Both the position numbers and the translations under genes were made by a program. The notes under the pieces were generated by a model, which worked only from the letters and a program-made list of their open reading frames with translations, was not told where the DNA came from and searched no databases. From Microcystis sp. T1-4 (GTDB lineage: Bacteria > Cyanobacteriota > Cyanobacteriia > Cyanobacteriales > Microcystaceae), in the NCBI RefSeq assembly GCF_000297435.1, contig NZ_CAIP01000194.1, positions 1-25,238 of the forward strand: 25,238 nucleotides of DNA, in the 5' to 3' direction. Shown in pieces: positions 13,676 to 20,354 of the stretch (the first letter of the stretch is position 1; every line of letters starts with the position of its first letter).

Positions 13676-15019
13676 ATGCCAAAAGTTGAAGATATCGCCC
13701 AAATCGCTAATTCTAGCGCCCAAGCTTTAGGAATTGCTAAATACGACATCTATGGTTCTTCTGTCGATGAAACCGATGTGGATGTGTTTCAAGGGGAACC
13801 GAAACAGGTACAAGCTTCCAATCGTTCCAGCGTTATCGTTCGCGTCTGGAATCAGGATAATCAAGTCGGTGTCACCTCCACCACCGATGTGGACCCGGTG
13901 GGACTGCAATTAGCCCTAAAAACCGCTCAGGAAGCCAGCGTTTTTGGCGTTAAGGAAAATGTCCCCGATTTTAGTCCCGCTGCCACCGCACCCACCACAG
14001 AAGTGGCCAGCGAAATGTCTAATCAAGCACCAGTATCCACTCTCATCGATAAGTTATTAGCCGCCGAAAAATCCCTACTAGCAGCCCATCCGGCTATTGC
14101 CAGTGTTCCCTATAATGGTTTGGGACAACAGCAGGTCAGACGTTTTTATCTCAATAGCGACGGGGCAATGCGTCAGGAAGCGCGTAGTTATGCCAGCGTG
14201 TATTTATACACCAAAACCGAACAGGAAGGCAAAAAACCCCGCAGCGCTGGTGCTTTTCGGGTTAGTCCGGGCCTGGAAAAATTAGATATCGATGGTTGCA
14301 TCGAGGAAGCGATTACCAAAACTGTTAGCCATCTGGACTATCAACCGATTACCACGGGTAAATATTTAGTGGTTTTTGCCCCCCGCGCCTTTTTGAGTCT
14401 AATGGGAGCATTTTCTAATCTGTTTAATGCCCAAAATGTCCTTGATAAACAGAGTCTTTCTACTCCTGAATCTTTGGGAACACAAATCGCCGCTACTGCC
14501 TTAAATTTGTGTGATGATGCCCTCCATCCAGCTAATGTTTCCGCAGAAACTTTTGATAGTGAAGGCACTCCTACCCGTCGTGTGGAATTAATTAAAGAGG
14601 GGATTTTGAGTAATTTTCTCCATAGCACGATTACCGCTAAACGGATGAATACAGAACCGACTGGCAACGGTAACATTGGGTCAAAAGTAACGGTTAGTCC
14701 CCATTTTTATCACGTTTTTGCTAGTGCTAATCAACCAAAAAGCTATTCTTTGGAAACAGCAGAAAATGTGGTTTTAATTGATAGTTTACAGGCACTTCAT
14801 GCGGGAGTTAATTCTCTACAAGGTTCCTTCTCTTTGCCCTTTGACGGTTGGTTAGTGAACAAAAATGAGCGCGTTAGCATCGATTCCGCTACCGTAGCCG
14901 GGGATATTTTAACACTGCTGAAATCGATTGTTTATCTGGAACCGGAAGCAGTTATTACTCCCAGTGGTGTTTGTCCCTACGTTTGGGTAGAGGGTTTATC
15001 AATCACAGGAGAAGCTTAA
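13676..15019 (+). CDS. pmbA: TldE/PmbA-like metalloprotease partner subunit
   Basis: A 447-residue TldE (PmbA) homologue, the second subunit of the TldD/TldE peptidase. As in TldE of other bacteria it lacks the HExxxH zinc motif of TldD; no such motif is seen. It keeps family blocks such as YDIYGSSVDETDVDVFQGEPKQVQASNRSSVIVRVW near the N-terminus and the FDSEGTPTRRVELIKEGILSNFLHS block (about 289-313), which mirrors DDEGMPAQRTLLIENGILKNFI of TldD. The end, LQALHAGVNSLQGSFSLPFDGWLVNKNERVSIDSATVAGDI, is also typical. It is separated from DUF456 by 230 bases of repeats, so its own promoter in that gap is possible. A perfect hairpin follows 22 bases after its stop. The pair probably trims peptides, substrate unknown. 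Confidence 0.9.
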   Translation: MPKVEDIAQIANSSAQALGIAKYDIYGSSVDETDVDVFQGEPKQVQASNRSSVIVRVWNQDNQVGVTSTTDVDPVGLQLALKTAQEASVFGVKENVPDFSPAATAPTTEVASEMSNQAPVSTLIDKLLAAEKSLLAAHPAIASVPYNGLGQQQVRRFYLNSDGAMRQEARSYASVYLYTKTEQEGKKPRSAGAFRVSPGLEKLDIDGCIEEAITKTVSHLDYQPITTGKYLVVFAPRAFLSLMGAFSNLFNAQNVLDKQSLSTPESLGTQIAATALNLCDDALHPANVSAETFDSEGTPTRRVELIKEGILSNFLHSTITAKRMNTEPTGNGNIGSKVTVSPHFYHVFASANQPKSYSLETAENVVLIDSLQALHAGVNSLQGSFSLPFDGWLVNKNERVSIDSATVAGDILTLLKSIVYLEPEAVITPSGVCPYVWVEGLSITGEA

Positions 15020-15040
15020 CACTATACCTGACCAAAAATA

Positions 15041-15067
15041 GGGGGTATTAACTAGGGTAATACCCCC
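15041..15067 (+). terminator. GC-rich hairpin after tldE
   Basis: GGGGGTATTA (15041-15050) and TAATACCCCC (15058-15067) form a perfect 10-bp stem with a 7-base loop, 22 bases after the tldE stop. No T tract follows directly, so it may terminate weakly or only stabilise the 3' end. Confidence 0.6.
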
Positions 15068-15120
15068 CGCCAGATGGATGCTAATTTTATAGTCGTGGGT
15101 AAGCTGTTGACTATGCAAAT

Positions 15121-15240
15121 TATACTAAATCTGGTTATTAAAGACTGATTATTTATTCTCCCTTTTGCCTTTTGCATGAGTAGAAAACGGGTTTCTCCGA
15201 AAAACCCGTTTTATGTGCGTTACTCAACGGATTTAGTATA
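15121..15240. mobile_element. MITE-like element with TA target duplication
   Basis: TATACTAAATC (15121-15131) is inverted as GATTTAGTATA (15230-15240); the inverted repeat continues imperfectly for about 20 bases (ACTAAATCtGgTTAtTAAaG against ACTAAATCcGtTGAgTAAcG). Counting from TACTAAATC to GATTTAGTA, the flanks are TA, as in the IS630/Tc1-mariner superfamily; the palindromic flank leaves TATA possible. Inside, AAAACGGGTTT (15184-15194) pairs with AAACCCGTTTT (15202-15212), a good terminator-like hairpin. Its left part (AATCTGGTTATTAAA) recurs directly after its right end at 15241, which suggests a nested or repeated insertion. Confidence 0.7.
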
Positions 15241-15280
15241 AATCTGGTTATTAAAAACTGATTAGGGTTTGCGGCAAAAA

Positions 15281-15352
15281 GTAGGGGCGAAGCATTCGGA
15301 TAGAAAATCTACGGTTTCACCATAGGTTATTGCCCGAATGCTTCGCCCCTAC
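15281..15352. repeat. 72-bp long hairpin repeat
   Basis: GTAGGGGCGAAGCATTCGG (15281-15299) is perfectly inverted as its complement at 15334-15352, with a 34-base interior that can pair further (AATCTA...GGT/ACC...TAGGTT). Such GTAGGGGCGAAGCATTCGG hairpins are among the commonest interspersed repeats of cyanobacteria. The stretch 15020-15496 holds this, the element at 15121-15240 and the hairpin after tldE, but no gene. Confidence 0.88.
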
Positions 15353-15496
15353 AGGACGCGGGCCGATGAAGACCCAAGGTTTTGAACCACGATTCTCTCA
15401 AAATCTTGCACCTGTGGGAGCGAAACAGGACACTAAAACCCTTATCTCGTTTATATTTCACATTTATTCAGCTTTAGTATTACTCCTAATTAAGAA

Positions 15497-15934
15497 CTAT
15501 TTTTCAGCCGGGGGAAACCAATTATCATCTAATGTTTGTTCGAGGGATATATGAGCGTCTGAATTGAGGGAAAAAAGCTGAGAAACTGATTTAATCGCCA
15601 CTGGATAAACTTTATCATACATAGCCGCTAATTCTGGCCGTAAGCTGGGACTATCTTCTAAACGATGCTGAATTTGGGCGCGAAAATTGACTATTGCTGC
15701 CGCCCAATGATTACCTGACCGTTTTTTTTCTTCTTGCCAATAAGCCAGCTTTAAAAGATGTTCGATAAGACGGGTTAACAGACTCATTAAAGCTCGTCTA
15801 TCACTTTTTCCCATACTCTCGATTTCTTCAATTAAATTATCCCAATCTACCTGCTCAAAATTGCGCTCTCGTAACTGTTTTACCGTCTCTTTTAGCCATT
15901 GATTATAATCAGTTTCGTAGGCAGTTGACGACAT
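15497..15934 (-). CDS. DUF29-family protein
   Basis: A 145-residue DUF29 protein, a family multiplied in cyanobacteria, of unknown function. The family blocks are clear: YETDYNQWLKETVKQLRERNFEQVDWDNLIEEIESMGKSDRRALMSLLTRLIEHLLKL (residues 6-63), with the invariant D-x2-W-x9-LR/LR pattern, ENLIEEIESMGxSxRRxL and the HLLKLxYW block, followed by the NHWAAAIVNFRAQI and PPAEK end. It is all-helical and probably cytosolic. It is flanked by repeat DNA, and its plus-strand neighbour is the pentapeptide-repeat gene in the opposite direction. Some DUF29 genes sit in mobile or defence contexts, but nothing here shows a role. Confidence 0.9.
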   Translation of the reverse strand: MSSTAYETDYNQWLKETVKQLRERNFEQVDWDNLIEEIESMGKSDRRALMSLLTRLIEHLLKLAYWQEEKKRSGNHWAAAIVNFRAQIQHRLEDSPSLRPELAAMYDKVYPVAIKSVSQLFSLNSDAHISLEQTLDDNWFPPAEK

Positions 15935-16235
15935 AATTTAACTCTCCATAGAAAATTACTTAGTAGATTAAGAAAGGTTAATGGGTGTATCCATTGATAG
16001 ATAGGGTTTTTCGGCTATTGTAGTAGATATCTATGGGGGAAATCCAGATATATTCTAGAACGTGAGGTGTGGAACCTGACGCGATTGCCCATAAAAATGC
16101 CAGGTTTTTGAATGTGGACTCGTTGAACCAAGAATCCCGAAGCGCTGGGGTGGGAGTGTCAATCGGATTCTCTCAGGAAACCCGCTTTCTAAATTGCAGT
16201 AAGATTGAGGGCATAGTATGGCAATTTCGTAGGCG
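15935..16235. other. Intergenic region with possible transposon-end remnant
   Basis: About 300 bases without a supported gene, between two divergently read genes. AACCTG (16073-16078) and CAGGTT (16101-16106) form a short hairpin. The stretch 16122-16162, roughly TTGAACCAAGAATCCC then GGGAGTGTCAA around an AGCGCT core, resembles the right-end hairpins of IS200/IS605-family elements. It is a partial likeness, with no transposase or TnpB nearby. Confidence 0.35.
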
Positions 16236-18281
16236 ATGAAGGCAGCAGCAGTTATTGAACAGTACAAAAACGGGCGACGGGATTTCCGGGGGGAATCCTT
16301 GCGGGGCGGTAACTTTCGCGGTGCGGACTTAACAGGGGCGGATTTCAGTGGTTGTGATATACGCGGGGCAAATTTTAGTCGGGCGAATTTGACGGGGGTG
16401 AAGTTTACCTGGGCGAAGGCGGGATTGCAGAAGCGGTGGCTGGTGATTTTGTTGGGGTTGGCTTTGGTGTTAACTGTGGTTTCGAGTTTTTTTTCCGCCT
16501 TCGTCGGTTATATGGTGAGCTTAATTTTTGCTCCAACCAATCGAGAAACTCAATTGATTGGTTGGTCTAGCTTAATCTTTCTCATCTCCACTTTCCACAT
16601 CGCTTGGCGCAAAAATATTTTGACCGTAGCAGGAGCCTTCGCCGGAGCAGGAGCCTTCGCCTCAGTCGGAGTCTTCGTCGGAGTCAAAGTCGGAATTGTA
16701 GCCGTAGGCTTAGCCGGAGTCGGAGTCTTCGTCGGAGTTTTAACCGTAGCCTTTGCCCTAGCCATAGCCGAAGCCGCAACCGAAGCCTTCTCCGTAGTCG
16801 TAGCCATAGCCATAGCCTTCTCCGTAGCCCCAGTCATAGCCTTCGGCGTAGCCCCAGCCCCAATAGCCCCAGTCATAGCCTTCGGCGTAGCCTTGACGCT
16901 ATTTTACTGTTGGCTCGGTTGGCTGACCCTTAAACAAGAACACCGCGATCCTTGGTTGCGTAAAATTGTGATAGCCTTTGCTGCTATTGGTGGCACATCC
17001 TTTTTTCAAGCCAATTTAACCGCAACAGATTTTACAGGAGCCACCTTAAAAAGTACCAATTTTAATCAGGCAATCTTGAATAAAACAATTTTTAAACAAG
17101 CAATTAAATTGGAATTAGCCCGCCCCGACAATACCTTATTAGCCAATCCCCGGGTTAGAGAATTTTTGATTGATTCCCGCACCGGAAGCGGAAAAGACTT
17201 TGCCCAAGCCGATTTACGGGGGGCATACCTGGAGGGGGCAAACCTGCAAGCTGCCAACTTGCGCCTCGCCGATATCAGTGAAGCCAGCTTGCAATACGCC
17301 AACCTTGCGGGGGCAAACCTCACCGAAGTCAACGCCGTCAATGCCGATTTGCGCCATGCTACTCTGACGGGTGCTTGCGTGGAAAATTGGAATATTGATG
17401 CTACTACCCAACTGGATGAGGTGGACTGTCAGTATATTTACTTGCTTAATGGGCAGAAAGAGCGCCGCCCCAGCAGTGGCGAATTTCAACCGGGCGAATT
17501 TACTAAATTATTTGCCGAAATGTTCGACACCGTTGACCTGATTTTCCGCAATGGGGTAGATTGGAAAGCTTTCATCGCCGCCTTAAAAGAAGTGCAAGTG
17601 CAGAATGAAAATACGCCGCTTCAGGTGCAGAGCATTGCCAATAAAGGAGATGGCGTGATAGTGGTAAAAGTCCATGTACCGTCCGACACTGATAAAGAGA
17701 AAATTCATCAAGAATTTAACCAAAATTATCAACTACAACTCGCAGCCATCGAAGCCCAATATAAGGCACAACTCACCGCCAAAGATACGGAAATTGCCAT
17801 CTATCGCCAACAAAGTGTTGATATGATGGAAATTACCAAAACCCTCGCCAACCGTCCCATCCATGTAGAGGCAAAAGCCATGAGCCACAGTAACGACAGT
17901 TCCCAAAATATTACCATCCGCGATATTAATAATTCCGCCGTCAATTTCGGCGAAATCATCGGCGATGTAACTAATACCATTAACCAAATTGCAGCCGATG
18001 CTTCCCCAGAAAATGCCCAACTTAAAGCTTTACTGCAAGAAGTAACCCAGGCGATTGAAATTGACAGCCATTTAGATGAAGAAGAAAAAGCCGAAGCCGC
18101 CAATCAAGTGAAAAAGATTGCCCAAGCTAGTCAAAATCCTGATGATGCCGGATTGCAAAAGAAAGCCCAACGAGCGGTTAATTTTCTTGAAACAATTGCT
18201 AAAGCTTTGGAACCTGCCAGCAAACTTGCCCAAGCCTGTCAAAAAGCCTTACCGATAATTTTGGGAATATTAGGCTTCTGA
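16236..18281 (+). CDS. Pentapeptide-repeat membrane protein with coiled-coil C-terminus
   Basis: A 681-residue mosaic protein. Residues 14-57 are pentapeptide repeats (A[D/N]LxG: FRGADLTGADFSGCDIRGANF). Hydrophobic helices follow at 66-98 and 107-124. Residues 129-220 are an unusual Val/Ala/Gly/Phe-rich membrane stretch written in degenerate hexanucleotide repeats. A second, split pentapeptide region follows (255-290 and 320-385: ADLRGAYLEGANLQAANLRLADIS). Then come a soluble region ending in a VIVVKVHVPSDTDKEKI strand-turn, a coiled-coil-like helix at about 490-525, a beta-type segment at 555-585 (NITIRDINNSAVNFGEIIGDVTNTI) and a charged helical C-terminus. Pentapeptide repeats form right-handed beta-helices. 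I know no specific function; signalling or defence adaptor roles have been proposed for such mosaics, but that is only a guess here. No convincing ribosome binding site precedes the ATG. Confidence 0.8.
   Translation: MKAAAVIEQYKNGRRDFRGESLRGGNFRGADLTGADFSGCDIRGANFSRANLTGVKFTWAKAGLQKRWLVILLGLALVLTVVSSFFSAFVGYMVSLIFAPTNRETQLIGWSSLIFLISTFHIAWRKNILTVAGAFAGAGAFASVGVFVGVKVGIVAVGLAGVGVFVGVLTVAFALAIAEAATEAFSVVVAIAIAFSVAPVIAFGVAPAPIAPVIAFGVALTLFYCWLGWLTLKQEHRDPWLRKIVIAFAAIGGTSFFQANLTATDFTGATLKSTNFNQAILNKTIFKQAIKLELARPDNTLLANPRVREFLIDSRTGSGKDFAQADLRGAYLEGANLQAANLRLADISEASLQYANLAGANLTEVNAVNADLRHATLTGACVENWNIDATTQLDEVDCQYIYLLNGQKERRPSSGEFQPGEFTKLFAEMFDTVDLIFRNGVDWKAFIAALKEVQVQNENTPLQVQSIANKGDGVIVVKVHVPSDTDKEKIHQEFNQNYQLQLAAIEAQYKAQLTAKDTEIAIYRQQSVDMMEITKTLANRPIHVEAKAMSHSNDSSQNITIRDINNSAVNFGEIIGDVTNTINQIAADASPENAQLKALLQEVTQAIEIDSHLDEEEKAEAANQVKKIAQASQNPDDAGLQKKAQRAVNFLETIAKALEPASKLAQACQKALPIILGILGF
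16620..16895 (+). repeat. Degenerate hexanucleotide repeats coding a membrane segment
   Basis: Phased six-base units such as GTAGCC, GTCGGA and GTCTTC recur for about 276 bases. They encode alternating Val/Ala/Gly with Phe/Ala/Val/Ile. The opposite strand and the +1 frame are also stop-free through it, which produces spurious Ser/Arg-rich and Thr/Pro/Lys-rich frames. Length is likely to vary between strains by slippage. Confidence 0.85.
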
Positions 18282-18404
18282 TAGGTTTGTAGTTGCGCTT
18301 TAGCGCAGTTCTAGTTAGGGCTATAGCATCGACTTGCCGCACTTTTTTTTAGTCCAAACTTGCGCCATTTCTAACATATTAGTAACTCCAATAAAGAATC
18401 ATCC

Positions 18405-19271
18405 TCAAGATAACAAATCAAGCGCAATTGTCGATGATAGCTGAGATTCTATCACTTGATGACCGAGATTAACCGGTCGAGCATTTCCCTCTACTGGCGC
18501 GCAATAACGGGGAATTGGGCTAGAAACGAGGCTAATATGACGGTCACTCACCGCTAATCCATGGGTAGGATCATAACCTTTCCAGCCGCCCCCCGGCAAA
18601 TACACCTCTACCCAAGCGTGTAAATGTCTTTCTTCTTGGTCTAAATCTCCTTCTTGATAGCCACTGACAAAACGGGAAGCCAATCCCACACAGCGACACA
18701 CATCCATAAATAAAACCACAAAATCGCGACAGGAACCCTGCTTATTTTTCCAAGTGTTTCCGGGTAGATAGGGTTCCCCGGTAATACGAATAATTTGCTG
18801 ACAATTTCGGTAAATTTTGTCATTAAGATTAAACAGGAAAGATAGCACCTGTCCTTCGGTTTCCTGCATAATTTCTTGGGCTAATGCTGCCACATCGGGG
18901 TCATTAGCTAACCCATAAAATTGTCTGTAGGGTTGTAATTGACTGTGGAGGGAAATAGGATAATCAAAGGGTAAACAGGTCGCCCAAGGTTCCAATAAAT
19001 ACTGGAAAGGATTAACCCCATGGGTTTCCACTTCACTCACCACATCAATCAATAATTCTTCCGTCGGTTGATTAAACCAAATTTGTAAACAAGAATTGCC
19101 ATCGAGGTCGATAATATTAGTTATCGTTAAAGGTTCTGGGTTAATTTTGAGCGTGAACTCTCGCAAAGTTTGCCCACCATCGGATTTTGGTCGCAAGCGC
19201 AGCAGATGGGGTGATAAAATCACGGGTTGATTATACAAATAATTAGTTTGATGCCGAATGTGATAACGCAT
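18405..19271 (-). CDS. Transglutaminase-like cysteine protease of the ATP-grasp/alpha-E cluster
   Basis: A 288-residue transglutaminase-fold protein. The N-terminal ~90 residues (MRYHIRHQTNYLYNQPVILSPHLLRLRP) are the beta-sandwich that precedes bacterial transglutaminase cores. The catalytic triad is visible: Cys181 in QGSCRDFVVLF, His218 in HLHAWVEVYLPGGGW and Asp234 in YDPTHG. Members may cleave or transpeptidate isopeptide or amide bonds. Its ATG overlaps the stop of the alpha-E gene by one base (TAATG), so translation is coupled. It is the last gene of the operon ATP-grasp, alpha-E, transglutaminase. Predicted in the literature to act with Anbu on peptides made by the ATP-grasp enzyme; no chemistry is established here. 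Cytosolic: no signal peptide. Confidence 0.9.
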   Translation of the reverse strand: MRYHIRHQTNYLYNQPVILSPHLLRLRPKSDGGQTLREFTLKINPEPLTITNIIDLDGNSCLQIWFNQPTEELLIDVVSEVETHGVNPFQYLLEPWATCLPFDYPISLHSQLQPYRQFYGLANDPDVAALAQEIMQETEGQVLSFLFNLNDKIYRNCQQIIRITGEPYLPGNTWKNKQGSCRDFVVLFMDVCRCVGLASRFVSGYQEGDLDQEERHLHAWVEVYLPGGGWKGYDPTHGLAVSDRHISLVSSPIPRYCAPVEGNARPVNLGHQVIESQLSSTIALDLLS

Positions 19272-20272
19272 TAAGTTGTTAATTGGGATTGATATTGAAA
19301 GTTATTTACTGCCAGAGGTGAGGCAAGTTCGGGATTGAAAACAAAGAAAGTTTCTGTCATTTTTGTTCCCACATCATTAACTCTTTTTTGAATATGGTCT
19401 AGGAATTCATGCAATCCCATTTCAATAACATCCTCGATGGTTAGATAACTCATTTCGGCACAAAGTCGCCCTAAACTTCTTTCTACCGAATTGCCCCAAG
19501 TTCCTACAGGAGTACCAGTAACTTGATGCAAACAGTGGTCTAATTCCCGCAGACAAAAGTGAATTGAACGAGGAAATTCTCGATTAAGAATTAAAAATTC
19601 GGCCACGTCACTAGGAGTAATCCGTCGTTGACATTTACGATACATTTCGTAGGCACTCACCGACCGCAGTAAAGCAATCCATTGAATTTGGTCTAGAGAA
19701 GTTCCTACCCATTGGGCGGAAGGTAAGAGATAATAGTATTTAACATCAAGAATTCTGGCGGTTTTATCGGCGCGTTCCTGTAATCTTCCCATAACGCCAA
19801 AATGCCAACCTTCATTATGAGTCATCGTCGCATCCATCACCCCCGCAAAACGGTGACTAGCCAATTTAACTTGGGTAAAAAAGTTCGGTAAAGTAGTTTG
19901 AGGATGGTAAGAGGAAGCATCTTTTACCATCAAGAAAAAACCATTAACCTGTTCCCACATTTCCGAAGAAATAATCTCGCGAACTGACCGAGCATTTTCT
20001 CTGGCCCAGCGCAAACAAGAGATAATTGAGTTACTATATTCCGTGTCAAATGTCAAGAAATTGATCACATTTTCTGCGGTGGCTGTGCCGTAACGTTTCT
20101 TGAATTGTTCTAAATCTCCCGTGGTTAAAACCAAAGGTTCCCACTGTTGCAAAACGCTGGTAGGTACATCTAACATTAAATTAAGATTAACATCCATAAA
20201 CCGGGCGACATTTTCTGCCCGTTCAATATAGCGATTTAACCAATAAATTGAATCAGCAACTCTACTAAGCAT
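19271..20272 (-). CDS. Alpha-E domain protein (DUF403)
   Basis: A 333-residue all-helical protein of the alpha-E (DUF403) family. The N-terminus MLSRVADSIYWLNRYIERAENVARFMDVNLNLMLD is the family signature (SRVADxIYWxxRYxERAENxAR), and conserved blocks such as MTHNEGWHFGVMGRLQERADKTARIL and REFPRSIHFCLRELD follow. Function is unproven; it occurs almost always with circularly permuted ATP-grasp and transglutaminase genes and is thought to be a scaffold, carrier or cofactor protein for them. Its stop shares one base with the transglutaminase ATG. The ATP-grasp gene lies 82 bases upstream; a palindrome sits in that gap. Length is usual for the family. Confidence 0.9.
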   Translation of the reverse strand: MLSRVADSIYWLNRYIERAENVARFMDVNLNLMLDVPTSVLQQWEPLVLTTGDLEQFKKRYGTATAENVINFLTFDTEYSNSIISCLRWARENARSVREIISSEMWEQVNGFFLMVKDASSYHPQTTLPNFFTQVKLASHRFAGVMDATMTHNEGWHFGVMGRLQERADKTARILDVKYYYLLPSAQWVGTSLDQIQWIALLRSVSAYEMYRKCQRRITPSDVAEFLILNREFPRSIHFCLRELDHCLHQVTGTPVGTWGNSVERSLGRLCAEMSYLTIEDVIEMGLHEFLDHIQKRVNDVGTKMTETFFVFNPELASPLAVNNFQYQSQLTT

Positions 20273-20313
20273 AATTAACTGGGAAAAAGTGAAAAGGAAA
20301 AAGAAAAGGGTAG

Positions 20314-20332
20314 GGTGGGTTACTAACCCACC
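20314..20332. repeat. Perfect palindrome in the ATP-grasp to alpha-E gap
   Basis: GGTGGGTTA (20314-20322) and TAACCCACC (20324-20332) are perfect inverted copies around one base. It lies in the only gap of the operon (82 bases). On the minus strand it is followed by a CT-rich run, so it could act as an attenuator or simply be a dispersed repeat. Confidence 0.6.
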
Positions 20333-20354
20333 AAAATTTTGATTATTGTCCTGA

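Noticed and set aside
16550..16933. Long Ser/Arg-rich and Thr/Pro-rich frames over the hexanucleotide region
   Set aside because: By-products of the repeat composition, which lacks stop codons in several frames; the real frame is the pentapeptide gene.
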